Shown here: piece after piece, positions 34,130 to 41,689 of the stretch
How positions within the stretch are numbered: position 1 is the stretch's first letter
How the letters are laid out: each line of letters begins with the position of its first letter
Assembly: GCF_001544135.1 (NCBI RefSeq)
Contig: NZ_BCPV01000022.1
Coordinates: 1 to 62,473, forward strand
Direction: 5' to 3'
DNA from: Geobacillus zalihae NBRC 101842
Lineage (GTDB): Bacteria; Bacillota; Bacilli; Bacillales; Anoxybacillaceae
DNA length: 62,473 nt
Notes under the pieces: model-generated
Seen by the model: only the letters and a program-made list of their open reading frames with translations
Database searches by the model: none
What the model was told of the DNA's origin: nothing
Translations under genes and position numbers: made by a program

Positions 34130-34162
34130 AAAGAGATGTCCGCCCAACACGAACATCCCTTT
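34130..34162 (-). terminator. Terminator of the acyl-CoA ligase/dehydrogenase operon
   Basis: A 10-bp stem with one mismatch (34130-34139 with 34153-34162) is followed on the minus strand by TTTTTTTG, about 30 bases after the stop at 34191. Confidence 0.75.
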
Positions 34163-34190
34163 CACTCACGGCCCGCTTCATGCCGCCAAT

Positions 34191-35873
34191 TTACGAATGG
34201 GCAAGCGGGGCAGACGCTCCTTTACATCTGACGATCAAGTCAAACTCACGCACCGACGTCATGCGTTCATCGACGAGCCCGCGCTCCCACACATGACGCA
34301 CAAACAGCTCGGCGATCCGCTGATTCCGATCGTTTTCCTGTCCGCGTTCAAGGGCGATGATGCTCAAATACAGATCACACATTCGATTGGCAATCGCTTT
34401 CGCGTGGAACGTCTGCACCTCATCCGCTTGGCCGCCAAGACGGGCGAGCGCGGCCACCAACTCCTTCAACCCTTCTTCAACCGGGCGGGCAAGCGGCTTA
34501 ACCTCGGCCGTCAACCGCTCAAGGCGCTCCTGCATCTCGGCGGCAAACCGTTCGTGGATGCGATATTTGCGCATCAAACGCAGCACCTCGAGCGCCAAAA
34601 TGTTCGCCGTCCCCTCCCAAACCGTCAGCACTTGCGCATCGCGCAACAGGCGTGGCGTAACAAAATCTTCAATATACCCGTTGCCTCCATGCATTTCAAT
34701 CGCCTCATGGCTGAACGCGATCGCCTCTTCGGCGGTGCGCATCTTAAGGAGCGCAATCAGAAGCCTGAGCCATGCTTTCTCCGCCTCGCTCGCTTCATGC
34801 GGCGCGGCCATGACGCGGTCAAACAAGGCGATCATGTCAAAGCAGGCGCTCGTTTCCACTTCCTGTCTCGCTGTCAAATTGGCGAGCGTCCCGCGCACCA
34901 TCGGGTAATTCGTCAACACATGACCAAAGGCCGTGCGCCGCTCGGCGTATTGTTTCGCCTCTTCAAGCGCCCGCTTCATGATGCCGACGGAAGCAACCGC
35001 ATTGCAGACGCGCGAGAGATTAAGCGCTTCCATCATATAATAGAAGCCTTTCGCCGGATCGCCGACGACATACGCCTTGGCGCCGTCAAACACGACTTCG
35101 GCGGACGGCACGGCGCGCACCCCTAATTTATCCTTTAAGCGGCGGATGGTGATGCCGTTTAATGTCCCATCCTCGTTGCGCCATGGGACGAGAAACAAGC
35201 TCAGCCCTTTCGTCCCCGGCCCGCTCCCGTCGATGCGCGCCAACACGAGCGCTACGCCGCAGCGGCCGGCGTTGCTGGCAAAATATTTTTCCCCGTATAA
35301 CTGATAATGATCGCCGCACGGCACGGCGCGCACCGCATTGGCACCAACGTCCGACCCGCCTTGGCGCTCGGTTAAAAACGTCGCTCCTTCGTACAACTCG
35401 ACTTCCCCGGTGGAGATGACATGGGGCAAATACGTCGCCTTCAGCTTTTCATCGGCAAAATGCTCGAGCACATAGGCGGTCGCCATCGTCAACGTCACCG
35501 GACAATAAAACCCGGGCTCGGCTTGGGATAAAATGTACCCTTGGGCATATGAATAAACATAGTTCCCTTTTCTCCCAAGCTCAGGAATCGGCTTGTGCAC
35601 ATAGCCGACAATCCCCGTCTCGTACGTCTGTTTCGCCGTCTGCTCGTATCCTTCATTCACCCATACTTCGGAAATGTCGTTGCCAAAGCGGTCATATTTG
35701 ATCAGGCGCGGCTGCCCTTCGCGGTCGGTATGCACAGCGCGGCGGTCAACGTCTGTCAAACAAAATTCGTAAAACGACGCGAGCTTTTCTTCCGCATACC
35801 GATACAATTCGTCATCCAAATGCCGTTTCAAATTCGCCAACAAATTCGGATCGACTTCACAAAGCGGTTTCAT
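34191..35873 (-). CDS. Acyl-CoA dehydrogenase family protein (AidB-like)
   Basis: This flavoprotein of 560 residues is longer than standard acyl-CoA dehydrogenases (about 380), like AidB and its relatives with an extra C-terminal domain. Visible motifs are FLTERQGGSDVGAN (flavin/substrate region), NLSRVCNAVASVGIMKRAL, ERRTAFGHVLTNYP, and HEAIEMHGGNGYIEDF with VWEGTANILALEVLR. It is the last gene of a MerR-ligase-dehydrogenase operon, so it probably desaturates the acyl-CoA made by the ligase. ATG 35873 follows AAAGGGGAGAGACG. A role in alkylation protection, as suggested for AidB, is less likely in this context. Confidence 0.88.
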   Translation of the reverse strand: MKPLCEVDPNLLANLKRHLDDELYRYAEEKLASFYEFCLTDVDRRAVHTDREGQPRLIKYDRFGNDISEVWVNEGYEQTAKQTYETGIVGYVHKPIPELGRKGNYVYSYAQGYILSQAEPGFYCPVTLTMATAYVLEHFADEKLKATYLPHVISTGEVELYEGATFLTERQGGSDVGANAVRAVPCGDHYQLYGEKYFASNAGRCGVALVLARIDGSGPGTKGLSLFLVPWRNEDGTLNGITIRRLKDKLGVRAVPSAEVVFDGAKAYVVGDPAKGFYYMMEALNLSRVCNAVASVGIMKRALEEAKQYAERRTAFGHVLTNYPMVRGTLANLTARQEVETSACFDMIALFDRVMAAPHEASEAEKAWLRLLIALLKMRTAEEAIAFSHEAIEMHGGNGYIEDFVTPRLLRDAQVLTVWEGTANILALEVLRLMRKYRIHERFAAEMQERLERLTAEVKPLARPVEEGLKELVAALARLGGQADEVQTFHAKAIANRMCDLYLSIIALERGQENDRNQRIAELFVRHVWERGLVDERMTSVREFDLIVRCKGASAPLAHS

Positions 35874-35968
35874 CGTCTCTCCCCTTTCTTCGATTTTCGT
35901 TCCCCTCACAATTTTTGGAGCTCTATCAAGACGGCTAGGCGATCCCATTGCGCCGCCCCCAACGCTCC

Positions 35969-37495
35969 TTATCTTCCTTGCGCGACCGCCTCCCGCGCCC
36001 GCAGCACTTGTTTCAACACTTTTCCCGTCGCATTGCGCGGCAGTTCGGCGATCGCCTCATACAGACGCGGAATTTTATAGTCAGCCAGCTTGTCAGATAG
36101 GAAGCGCTTACATTCCTCCGCAAGCGGTTCAAGCGGTTGATTTAATACCACAAATGCTTTTGCCGTTTCGCCCCACTCCGGATGCGGCACGCCGATCACA
36201 GCGACATCCGCGACCGCCGGATGCGTCCGCAGCACATCTTCCACTTCCTTTGGATAAATGTTGACGCCACCGGAAATGATGACATCTTTTTTCCGGTCGA
36301 CGATCCAAATGTAGCCATCTTCGTCGCGGCGCGCCAAATCGCCGGTGTACAGCCAGCCGTCTTTGATCGCTTCGTTCGTTTTTTCTTCGTCCTTATAGTA
36401 TCCTTTCATCACGCTCTCCCCGCGCAGCACGATCTCCCCGACCTCGCCGGGCGCGACCTCCTGTCCGTTCTCATCGACGATGGCCACCTCGCAATGAAGA
36501 GCGGCATAGCGGCCGACGCTTCCCGCTTTTTCGCCATGCTCCTCAGGGGACAAGTACGTGCCGTTCGGGCCCGCTTCAGTCAAACCGTATAAACCCATCA
36601 TCCGCCCGGCGCCAAAACGGCTGGCGACAAACTTCACTTCCTCGCGCGACAGCGGCGCCCCGCCGTACATCCAGCAGCGGACCGAAGAAAGGTCGTATTC
36701 GTCAAAGCGCGGGTGCTTTGCCGTCAACAAGTACGCCACCGGCGCGCCAAAAAAGTGGGTGATCTTATGGCGCTCAACGAGTTCAAGCAAGGCATCCGGG
36801 GAAAAGGAAGGAGCCAAGACATGGGTCGCGCCGACATACGTGCCGCCTATGAAAAACAAATGAAGTGGCGCCGAGTGGCTGAGCGGCATGAGATGCAGCA
36901 GGCGGCTTTGACGGTCGATTTTCGTTTCGATCACGATCATGTCCGCAACCGTGATCACATTGCGATGCGTGAACAACACCCCTTTCGGCCGCCCCGTTGT
37001 CCCCGATGTATACAAAATCGTTGCCTCATCATCCTCTTTGGCTGGGCAGACGATCTCGTCGGAATCACCCGAATCGATCAACTCCTCGAGCGACAGCCAG
37101 CCGCCTTCCGCCTTCCCGGTCTTCACCCAGATCACATCGCTTCCGCCGACGAGCGGGGCGAGCACTTGATGAACCGAATCATGAGCGATCAGCGCCTTTG
37201 CCTCGCTATGGCCGAGAATATACTGCACCTCAGCCGCCGTCAAGCGCGCGTTAATCGGCACAACCACGGCGCCGAGGCGCAAAACGGCAAAGTACGAAAC
37301 GGCAAACTCTTTGGTATTGGGCATATACAGCGCGACTTTATCGCCGCGTCCGACACCAAGCCGCGCGAGCGCTGACGCCAGACGGTTGACCGTTCGGTTG
37401 ACTTCGGCGTAGGAAAGCTCCGTTTCCCCATCGATAATCGCCGTCTTGTCGGGAAATTTCCTCGCATTGCGGGCAAGCAGCTCTGAAATGTTCAT
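35969..37495 (-). CDS. Acyl-CoA synthetase (AMP-binding, long/medium-chain type)
   Basis: It has 508 residues. Adenylation motifs are YTSGTTGRPKGVLFTHRN, GLYGLTEAGPNGTYL, YTGDLARRDEDGYIWIVDRKKD, GGVNIYPKEVE, and the C-terminal lysine in ATGKVLKQVLR. It activates a fatty or branched-chain acid to acyl-CoA. Its ATG overlaps the stop of the MerR regulator gene (ATGA). The operon resembles leucine/isovalerate degradation loci by regulator type and binding site, though the carboxylase genes of that pathway are not here. Confidence 0.9.
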   Translation of the reverse strand: MNISELLARNARKFPDKTAIIDGETELSYAEVNRTVNRLASALARLGVGRGDKVALYMPNTKEFAVSYFAVLRLGAVVVPINARLTAAEVQYILGHSEAKALIAHDSVHQVLAPLVGGSDVIWVKTGKAEGGWLSLEELIDSGDSDEIVCPAKEDDEATILYTSGTTGRPKGVLFTHRNVITVADMIVIETKIDRQSRLLHLMPLSHSAPLHLFFIGGTYVGATHVLAPSFSPDALLELVERHKITHFFGAPVAYLLTAKHPRFDEYDLSSVRCWMYGGAPLSREEVKFVASRFGAGRMMGLYGLTEAGPNGTYLSPEEHGEKAGSVGRYAALHCEVAIVDENGQEVAPGEVGEIVLRGESVMKGYYKDEEKTNEAIKDGWLYTGDLARRDEDGYIWIVDRKKDVIISGGVNIYPKEVEDVLRTHPAVADVAVIGVPHPEWGETAKAFVVLNQPLEPLAEECKRFLSDKLADYKIPRLYEAIAELPRNATGKVLKQVLRAREAVAQGR

Positions 37496-37881
37496 CCATC
37501 CGATCCCTCCCATTGTCGCAATCGCTGTTCAAAATCGGAAAGCAGCGCTTCCATCTCCGCCTTCAGCTGCAGCAAATCCTCAATCCGCTCGTTCACCTCC
37601 TTCAATTTCCGCCGCCCGTATTCGACCGTTTTTTCCAGCTGTTTCTTCCCCGTTCGGTCCTCATCAAACAGCGAAATCATCTCATGAATCTCGTCAAGCG
37701 AAAAGCCGAACCGTTTGCCGCGCAAAATGAGCTTGAGCTTCGCCCGCTCCTTTTTCGTGTACAGCCGCTGCCCTGACTCGGTCCGAATCGGGGAAAGCAA
37801 TCCGCGTTCTTCATAATAGCGGATCGTCCGGGTGCTCACATCAAACTCGTGCGCCAAATCGGAAATGGTGAAATAGTGCAT
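37492..37881 (-). CDS. MerR-family transcriptional regulator, LiuR-like
   Basis: It has 129 residues. The MerR DNA-binding domain is clear (TISDLAHEFDVSTRTIRYYEERGLLSP at the N-terminus, then KLKLILRGKRFGFSLDEI). A long dimerisation coiled coil follows and no cysteine effector motif is present. ATG 37881 lies 6 bases after AAAGGG; 37887 is an alternative. A palindrome matching the LiuR type is found 44 bases upstream, so it probably regulates its own operon in response to an acyl-CoA or related metabolite. Confidence 0.85.
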   Translation of the reverse strand: MHYFTISDLAHEFDVSTRTIRYYEERGLLSPIRTESGQRLYTKKERAKLKLILRGKRFGFSLDEIHEMISLFDEDRTGKKQLEKTVEYGRRKLKEVNERIEDLLQLKAEMEALLSDFEQRLRQWEGSDG

Positions 37882-37924
37882 AGCCATCCCTTTTCTAGAA
37901 GTAATATTCTGAATTTTATTTTAA

Positions 37925-37948
37925 TTGACGTTGACGTAAAAGTCAACG
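37925..37948. promoter_or_regulatory. LiuR/MerR-type operator
   Basis: TTGACGTTGACGTAAA (37925-37940) is a near palindrome of the form TTkACGT..ACGTmAA described for LiuR-type MerR regulators. It overlaps a second dyad CGTTGAC/GTCAACG (37929-37935 with 37942-37948). It lies directly upstream of the merR start in the position expected for autoregulation. Confidence 0.55.
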
Positions 37949-38202
37949 AGCAGGAATACAAAGAAGCGGGAGTACGGCCTTCCATTATAGGATGAACATT
38001 TTGCCCAAACAACGCTTCCCCTTCAGCCAAAAGCAACGAGTCCGGCAAAAACGGCCGCTTTTTTACGAGCCTTCTAAGTTCATGCGCAACCTAACACGTC
38101 TCAAACCATCTGCACAAGCCGGCCACGAACGATGCGCCGCTCGCCACCCCCGCTGACCGACCACTGTCGAGATGCAGGCGAAACAGTGATTGACCAAAGA
38201 AA
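37949..38202. other. Non-coding spacer between the LiuR-like site and the ABC exporter terminator
   Basis: Apart from a short self-complementary CGGCCG flanked by A and T runs near 38048-38065, I see no gene, repeat or regulatory site in this stretch of about 250 bases. Confidence 0.5.
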
Positions 38203-38228
38203 AAAAGCCCTCGTCTAAGAAGGCTTTT
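38203..38228 (-). terminator. Terminator of the ABC-2 exporter operon
   Basis: A 7-bp stem AAAAGCC/GGCTTTT is followed by TTTCTTTGG on the minus strand, 5 bases past the stop at 38233. Confidence 0.75.
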
Positions 38229-38232
38229 CCTC

Positions 38233-39027
38233 TCACCCGCCCGCTCCCGTATAAAAGCGCAAGGCAAACCGCCAAAAGCGGCGGGAAGCCCATAAAAAGA
38301 GCATAGCCACAGCCAAAGCCGCCAGCACCGCAGCCATGCTCCATTTCCCAAGCAGCGCCAAAGCCGGCGTATTGGTGATCAACACCGCCGGCAGAACGTA
38401 CGTAATCACGAAGCGCACCGCGCCGCGGTACATGCTGCCCGGGAAGCGGGCCGTGTCAAAAAACGAGTCGAAAATAAACGACAAATCATCAATGCGCACC
38501 ACCCAAAACGACGTCGTCATGAGCATCATCCATAACGAATAAATAAGCAAGAGTGACGCGGTCATCACGACGAAAAACATCAAGACGTCCGCCGCCGACG
38601 GCACGTAGCGTTCGACATACAAGCCGTAGCCGATGACGCCGAGGCCAAGCGCTACATCGATCAGCCGCCAAAAGACAAGATGGCGGAAGCTGACGTAAAA
38701 CATGCTGTCGACCGGCTTCGTCAAAATATAATCGAGCGTGCCGCGCCGGACATGCTCAAGCAGCCGCGGCATGTTCGGGCGGAGCGCAAAGTCAATGAAT
38801 CCGCGCAGCGTATTAAAAACGCCGAGCAGCACAAGCACTTCCCCATACGTCCAGCCGCCCAAGCGGTCCGTCTGGTAAAAAAAGATATGGACGGTGAGCA
38901 GGGCGATGCCGACGCCAAAAAAGCTGGCGATAAAATTGCCGAAAAATTCGCTCCGGTATTCCATTTCCTCGACCAAACAAGCGCGGAAAAACTCGCGGAA
39001 CACCCGCCCGTATCGCCGCATGTTCAT
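38233..39027 (-). CDS. ABC-2 type permease (COG3694-like), second membrane subunit
   Basis: It has 264 residues with six predicted membrane segments. The conserved stretch FIDFALRPNMPRLLEHVRRGTLDYILTKP-like (split across residues 78-108) is shared with DUF990 exporters; both permeases of such systems carry an EHVRRGT or REIREGT loop before LLRP/LTKP. The start overlaps the previous permease (ATGA at 39027); ATG 39021 is also possible after AGGTGG. It forms one exporter with the next two genes. The substrate is unknown. Confidence 0.82.
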   Translation of the reverse strand: MNMRRYGRVFREFFRACLVEEMEYRSEFFGNFIASFFGVGIALLTVHIFFYQTDRLGGWTYGEVLVLLGVFNTLRGFIDFALRPNMPRLLEHVRRGTLDYILTKPVDSMFYVSFRHLVFWRLIDVALGLGVIGYGLYVERYVPSAADVLMFFVVMTASLLLIYSLWMMLMTTSFWVVRIDDLSFIFDSFFDTARFPGSMYRGAVRFVITYVLPAVLITNTPALALLGKWSMAAVLAALAVAMLFLWASRRFWRFALRFYTGAGG

Positions 39028-39797
39028 CCACCTACCGCCTGGTTTTTTCGCATTCCTGCTTTCCAAAGCCACTGCACCCCCGCGACAAACACGGCCATCC
39101 ACCCGGCCGCCACCGCAAAGCCGCGCGCCAACTCTCCTCCATCCACCGCCCCGGTGGCGATTTCAATCGGAAAACTGATCATATAGCGGAACGGCAGCCA
39201 TTCGCTCCATTCGCGAAGCGCCGGCGGCAGCATTTCAAGCGGCGCAATTCTGCCCGATAAAAACAACGAAATGACATCGATCACGCCGTACACCGCCGCC
39301 ACCTTTGTGACCCAAAACGCGAGCAGCCCGCACGAGTAGCTCAACAAAAACCGAAGCGCCGCACCCAATACGACCGCCGCCAAAAACAGCACCGCTTGCC
39401 CTGCCGTCATATGCGGGCGAAGCGGCGGCCAAAACACCGCCCCCACCAGCCAAACCGGCGCTAAAATGACGGCAAACAGCCATTTGTAAACGATGTTTTC
39501 CGCGATCGCCCAATGGATCGGGTGAAGCGGCCTAAGCAGCAAATTCGAAAACGTCCCTTCGCGAATTTCACGGTCCAGCTCCCATACATCCCACGCGCTC
39601 GTCATTCGTTCGACAAAAATGACGGCCATAAAATAAAAGACAAACGAATCGCTCTCTTCCGGATGAATGTTCATCCAGACAAACATCGTGATCAGCGGCT
39701 GCGTGATCGCACCCGTCATCCAGACGAACGTCGCCAAACGATACGCGAGCATTTCGATGTATTTCATCCGCAACAAAGCGATATATTTGCGAATCAT
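39024..39797 (-). CDS. ABC-2 type permease (COG4587-like), first membrane subunit
   Basis: It has 257 residues with six hydrophobic segments. The cytoplasmic loop DREIREGTFSNLLLRPLHPIHW is the family signature and probably couples to the ATPase. It overlaps both neighbours by 4 bases. With the ATPase and the second permease it forms a complete exporter of the type annotated as a viologen or multidrug exporter, though specificity is not evident from sequence. Confidence 0.82.
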   Translation of the reverse strand: MIRKYIALLRMKYIEMLAYRLATFVWMTGAITQPLITMFVWMNIHPEESDSFVFYFMAVIFVERMTSAWDVWELDREIREGTFSNLLLRPLHPIHWAIAENIVYKWLFAVILAPVWLVGAVFWPPLRPHMTAGQAVLFLAAVVLGAALRFLLSYSCGLLAFWVTKVAAVYGVIDVISLFLSGRIAPLEMLPPALREWSEWLPFRYMISFPIEIATGAVDGGELARGFAVAAGWMAVFVAGVQWLWKAGMRKNQAVGG

Positions 39798-40768
39798 ACA
39801 CGCTCCTCCTGAAACGCGCGCGTAATCACTTCCTCAAGCGGCGGGTCTTCAATATTGATGTCGCGGACATCAAACCGCTCTAATAACCGCGCTGCTGTCC
39901 CCGCCGCCTTCTCGCGCGCCACCCGCAATACGACTGTTCCTTCTTCGATTTCCGCCACTTCGCCATACTCTCCCCAATCCATGTCCGGAACCCGTGAAAA
40001 CCGGACTTCCAATCGCTTGTACGGCGCCAGCTTCTCTGTCAGCACTGACAGTTCCCCGTCGTAAATCAATCGCCCGTAGTTGATGATCATCACCCGGTCG
40101 CAAAGCGCTGCAACATCACCCATGTAATGCGATGTCAACAAAATCGTCGTCTCGTGCTCCCGATTGTAGTCAACGATAAAGCGACGCACGTTTTCTTGCG
40201 TATGAACGTCAAGCCCGATCGTCGGCTCATCCAAAAACAACACTTGCGGCCGATGCAAAAGCGCCGCCGCCAGCTCGCAGCGCATCCGCTGCCCGAGCGA
40301 CAGACTGCGCGTCGGCTTGTCCAACAGCGGCGCCAAGTCGAGCAGTTCCGTCAATTCCTCGAGCGTCTGGCGGAAAGCCCGATCGTCGATGTCATAAATG
40401 GCTTTATTGACCAAAAACGTCTCCATCGGCGGGATGTCCCAAATGAGCTGGCTTTTTTGCCCCATCACCAAGCTCATCATTTTTTTAAACTCCGGCTTTT
40501 GCTCAAACGGCACAAACCCGCCGACCGTGATCTCTCCTGATGTCGGATGCAAGAGGCCAGCAAGCATTTTCATCGTCGTCGTTTTCCCCGCCCCGTTTGG
40601 ACCTAAAAAGCCGACAATCTCCCCTTTTTCAATCGTAAACGAAACGTCCTTCACCGCCTCAATGACGCGGTAGTCGCGCCGCCATAAACTGCGCGCCGCC
40701 TCAAGCCATCCCGCTTCGCGGCGATGGACGCGGAACGATTTATGCAAATGGCTGACACGGATCACCAT
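39794..40768 (-). CDS. ABC exporter ATP-binding protein (COG4586-like)
   Basis: It has 324 residues. Walker A is GPNGAGKTTTMK near residue 58, the signature is RSLSLGQRMRCELA, Walker B is QVLFLDEPTIGLD, and the switch His is in LLTSHYMGDV. A long insert between the first strand and Walker A (EAGWLEAARSLWRRDYRVIEAV) and a C-terminal regulatory domain are typical of this exporter class. ATG 40768 is 6 bases after TGGAGG. It is the first gene of the three-gene operon. Confidence 0.9.
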   Translation of the reverse strand: MVIRVSHLHKSFRVHRREAGWLEAARSLWRRDYRVIEAVKDVSFTIEKGEIVGFLGPNGAGKTTTMKMLAGLLHPTSGEITVGGFVPFEQKPEFKKMMSLVMGQKSQLIWDIPPMETFLVNKAIYDIDDRAFRQTLEELTELLDLAPLLDKPTRSLSLGQRMRCELAAALLHRPQVLFLDEPTIGLDVHTQENVRRFIVDYNREHETTILLTSHYMGDVAALCDRVMIINYGRLIYDGELSVLTEKLAPYKRLEVRFSRVPDMDWGEYGEVAEIEEGTVVLRVAREKAAGTAARLLERFDVRDINIEDPPLEEVITRAFQEERV

Positions 40769-40926
40769 GTTCATCCTCCAGTATGTGCATACTACTGACA
40801 TTCTTTTGTTATATCACATTCGAAGGACGCGCCGCAAAGAAAAACGTTTCGTCATCTTTCTTCTATCATCTCTTTCTTTCGTCATGTATAATAGAAGGAG
40901 AATCGAACCAGAAAGGGGATTGTCGA

Positions 40927-41313
40927 ATGGGAGCGATCTCAAATGAAATGATTTGGCAAGCCATTAAAGAACTTGCCGAGCAGCTGCAACAAACGAACGG
41001 ACAAGTGCAGCAACTGGGCCAACAGGTGCAACAAACAAATGAGCAAGTACAGCAACTGGGCCAACAAGTCCAACACCTTAACAGCCAAGTGCAGCAGCTG
41101 AACCACCAAGTACAGCAAACTCATGAGCAAGTCGACCAGCTCGCCAAACAAGTGCAGCAAACGAATGAACAACTCAACCAATTAAGCCAGCAAGTGGCCG
41201 ACATGGACAAACGGATCACCGATGTCGCCAACGGCCAAAACATTTTAGTTGAAGAGCTGTTCGAAAACAAAAAGGAGATCAAGCGGGTCAAGACGGCGCT
41301 CAATATGTACTAG
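40927..41313 (+). CDS. Heptad-repeat coiled-coil protein rich in Gln
   Basis: It has 128 residues, with AAAGGGG before ATG 40927. Residues 15-100 are about twelve tandem heptads of the form QVQQLGQ, QVQQTNE, QVQHLNS, with V/L at core positions. They are encoded by an imperfect 21-base DNA repeat. The end (DMDKRITDVANGQNILVEELFENKKEIKRV) is a normal amphipathic helix. It must form a long parallel coiled coil about 12-15 nm in length. There is no signal peptide or membrane segment. Similar DUF-type coiled-coil proteins occur in Bacillaceae without known role. Confidence 0.7.
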   Translation: MGAISNEMIWQAIKELAEQLQQTNGQVQQLGQQVQQTNEQVQQLGQQVQHLNSQVQQLNHQVQQTHEQVDQLAKQVQQTNEQLNQLSQQVADMDKRITDVANGQNILVEELFENKKEIKRVKTALNMY

Positions 41314-41390
41314 ACGTCAGTCCGCTCCATTTCGTTGATCTCTTCGACGTTTAAAGCTTGTTCCATATCCTGTGTGAACATAGCCATCAT
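41310..41390 (-). CDS. Possible 26-residue acidic peptide
   Basis: ATGATG at 41390 has GGGGATG 8-14 bases upstream. The frame encodes MFTQDMEQALNVEEINEMER near its end and stops at a TAG that overlaps the stop of the coiled-coil gene on the other strand. Codon use looks natural, but the length is too short to be sure; it might be the leftover start of a lost gene. Confidence 0.25.
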   Translation of the reverse strand: MMAMFTQDMEQALNVEEINEMERTDV

Positions 41391-41642
41391 CAAACAACAT
41401 CCCCCTGCTTACGTCATACTAAAACTCCGAATCATCGTCGCCGCAAATGAAGCCCGGAAGGTTCTCCTAAACAGATCTTCCGGACTTTCTCATCATGAAA
41501 ACGGACACCGTCTCGTCTCATCGCCCCAACATCTCTTTCACCGTCGTCCGCTCCTCAATCACCGATGGATTTCCAAACTGGCCTAGTCCGCTTGCTTTCT
41601 TCCATGCCCCCGACTCCTCTATTTATAATTCACTAATACATA
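41391..41642. other. Non-coding gap downstream of the coiled-coil gene
   Basis: A hairpin CCGGAAG/CTTCCGG (41454-41460 with 41477-41483) followed by ACTTTCTC may terminate the coiled-coil transcript. Nothing else is recognisable. Confidence 0.4.
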
Positions 41643-41684
41643 GAAAGGTTGTTATTAAGCATCGTCACTTAATAACAACCTTTC
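41643..41684 (-). terminator. Very strong terminator of the acetoacetyl-CoA synthetase gene
   Basis: A perfect 17-bp stem (GAAAGGTTGTTATTAAG with its complement at 41668-41684) has an 8-base loop. It lies 5 bases after the stop at 41690. Confidence 0.8.
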
Positions 41685-41689
41685 GCATT

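Noticed and set aside
33591-35126. 511-codon open frame on the plus strand
   Set aside because: It is antisense to the hydrolase and the AidB-like acyl-CoA dehydrogenase genes, has no ribosome binding site and no family pattern; long antisense frames are expected in this high-GC codon context.
40963-41200. Tandem 21-base repeats that could be taken for a CRISPR or satellite
   Set aside because: Repeats are imperfect, contiguous and in frame, coding a regular heptad coiled coil; there are no spacers.
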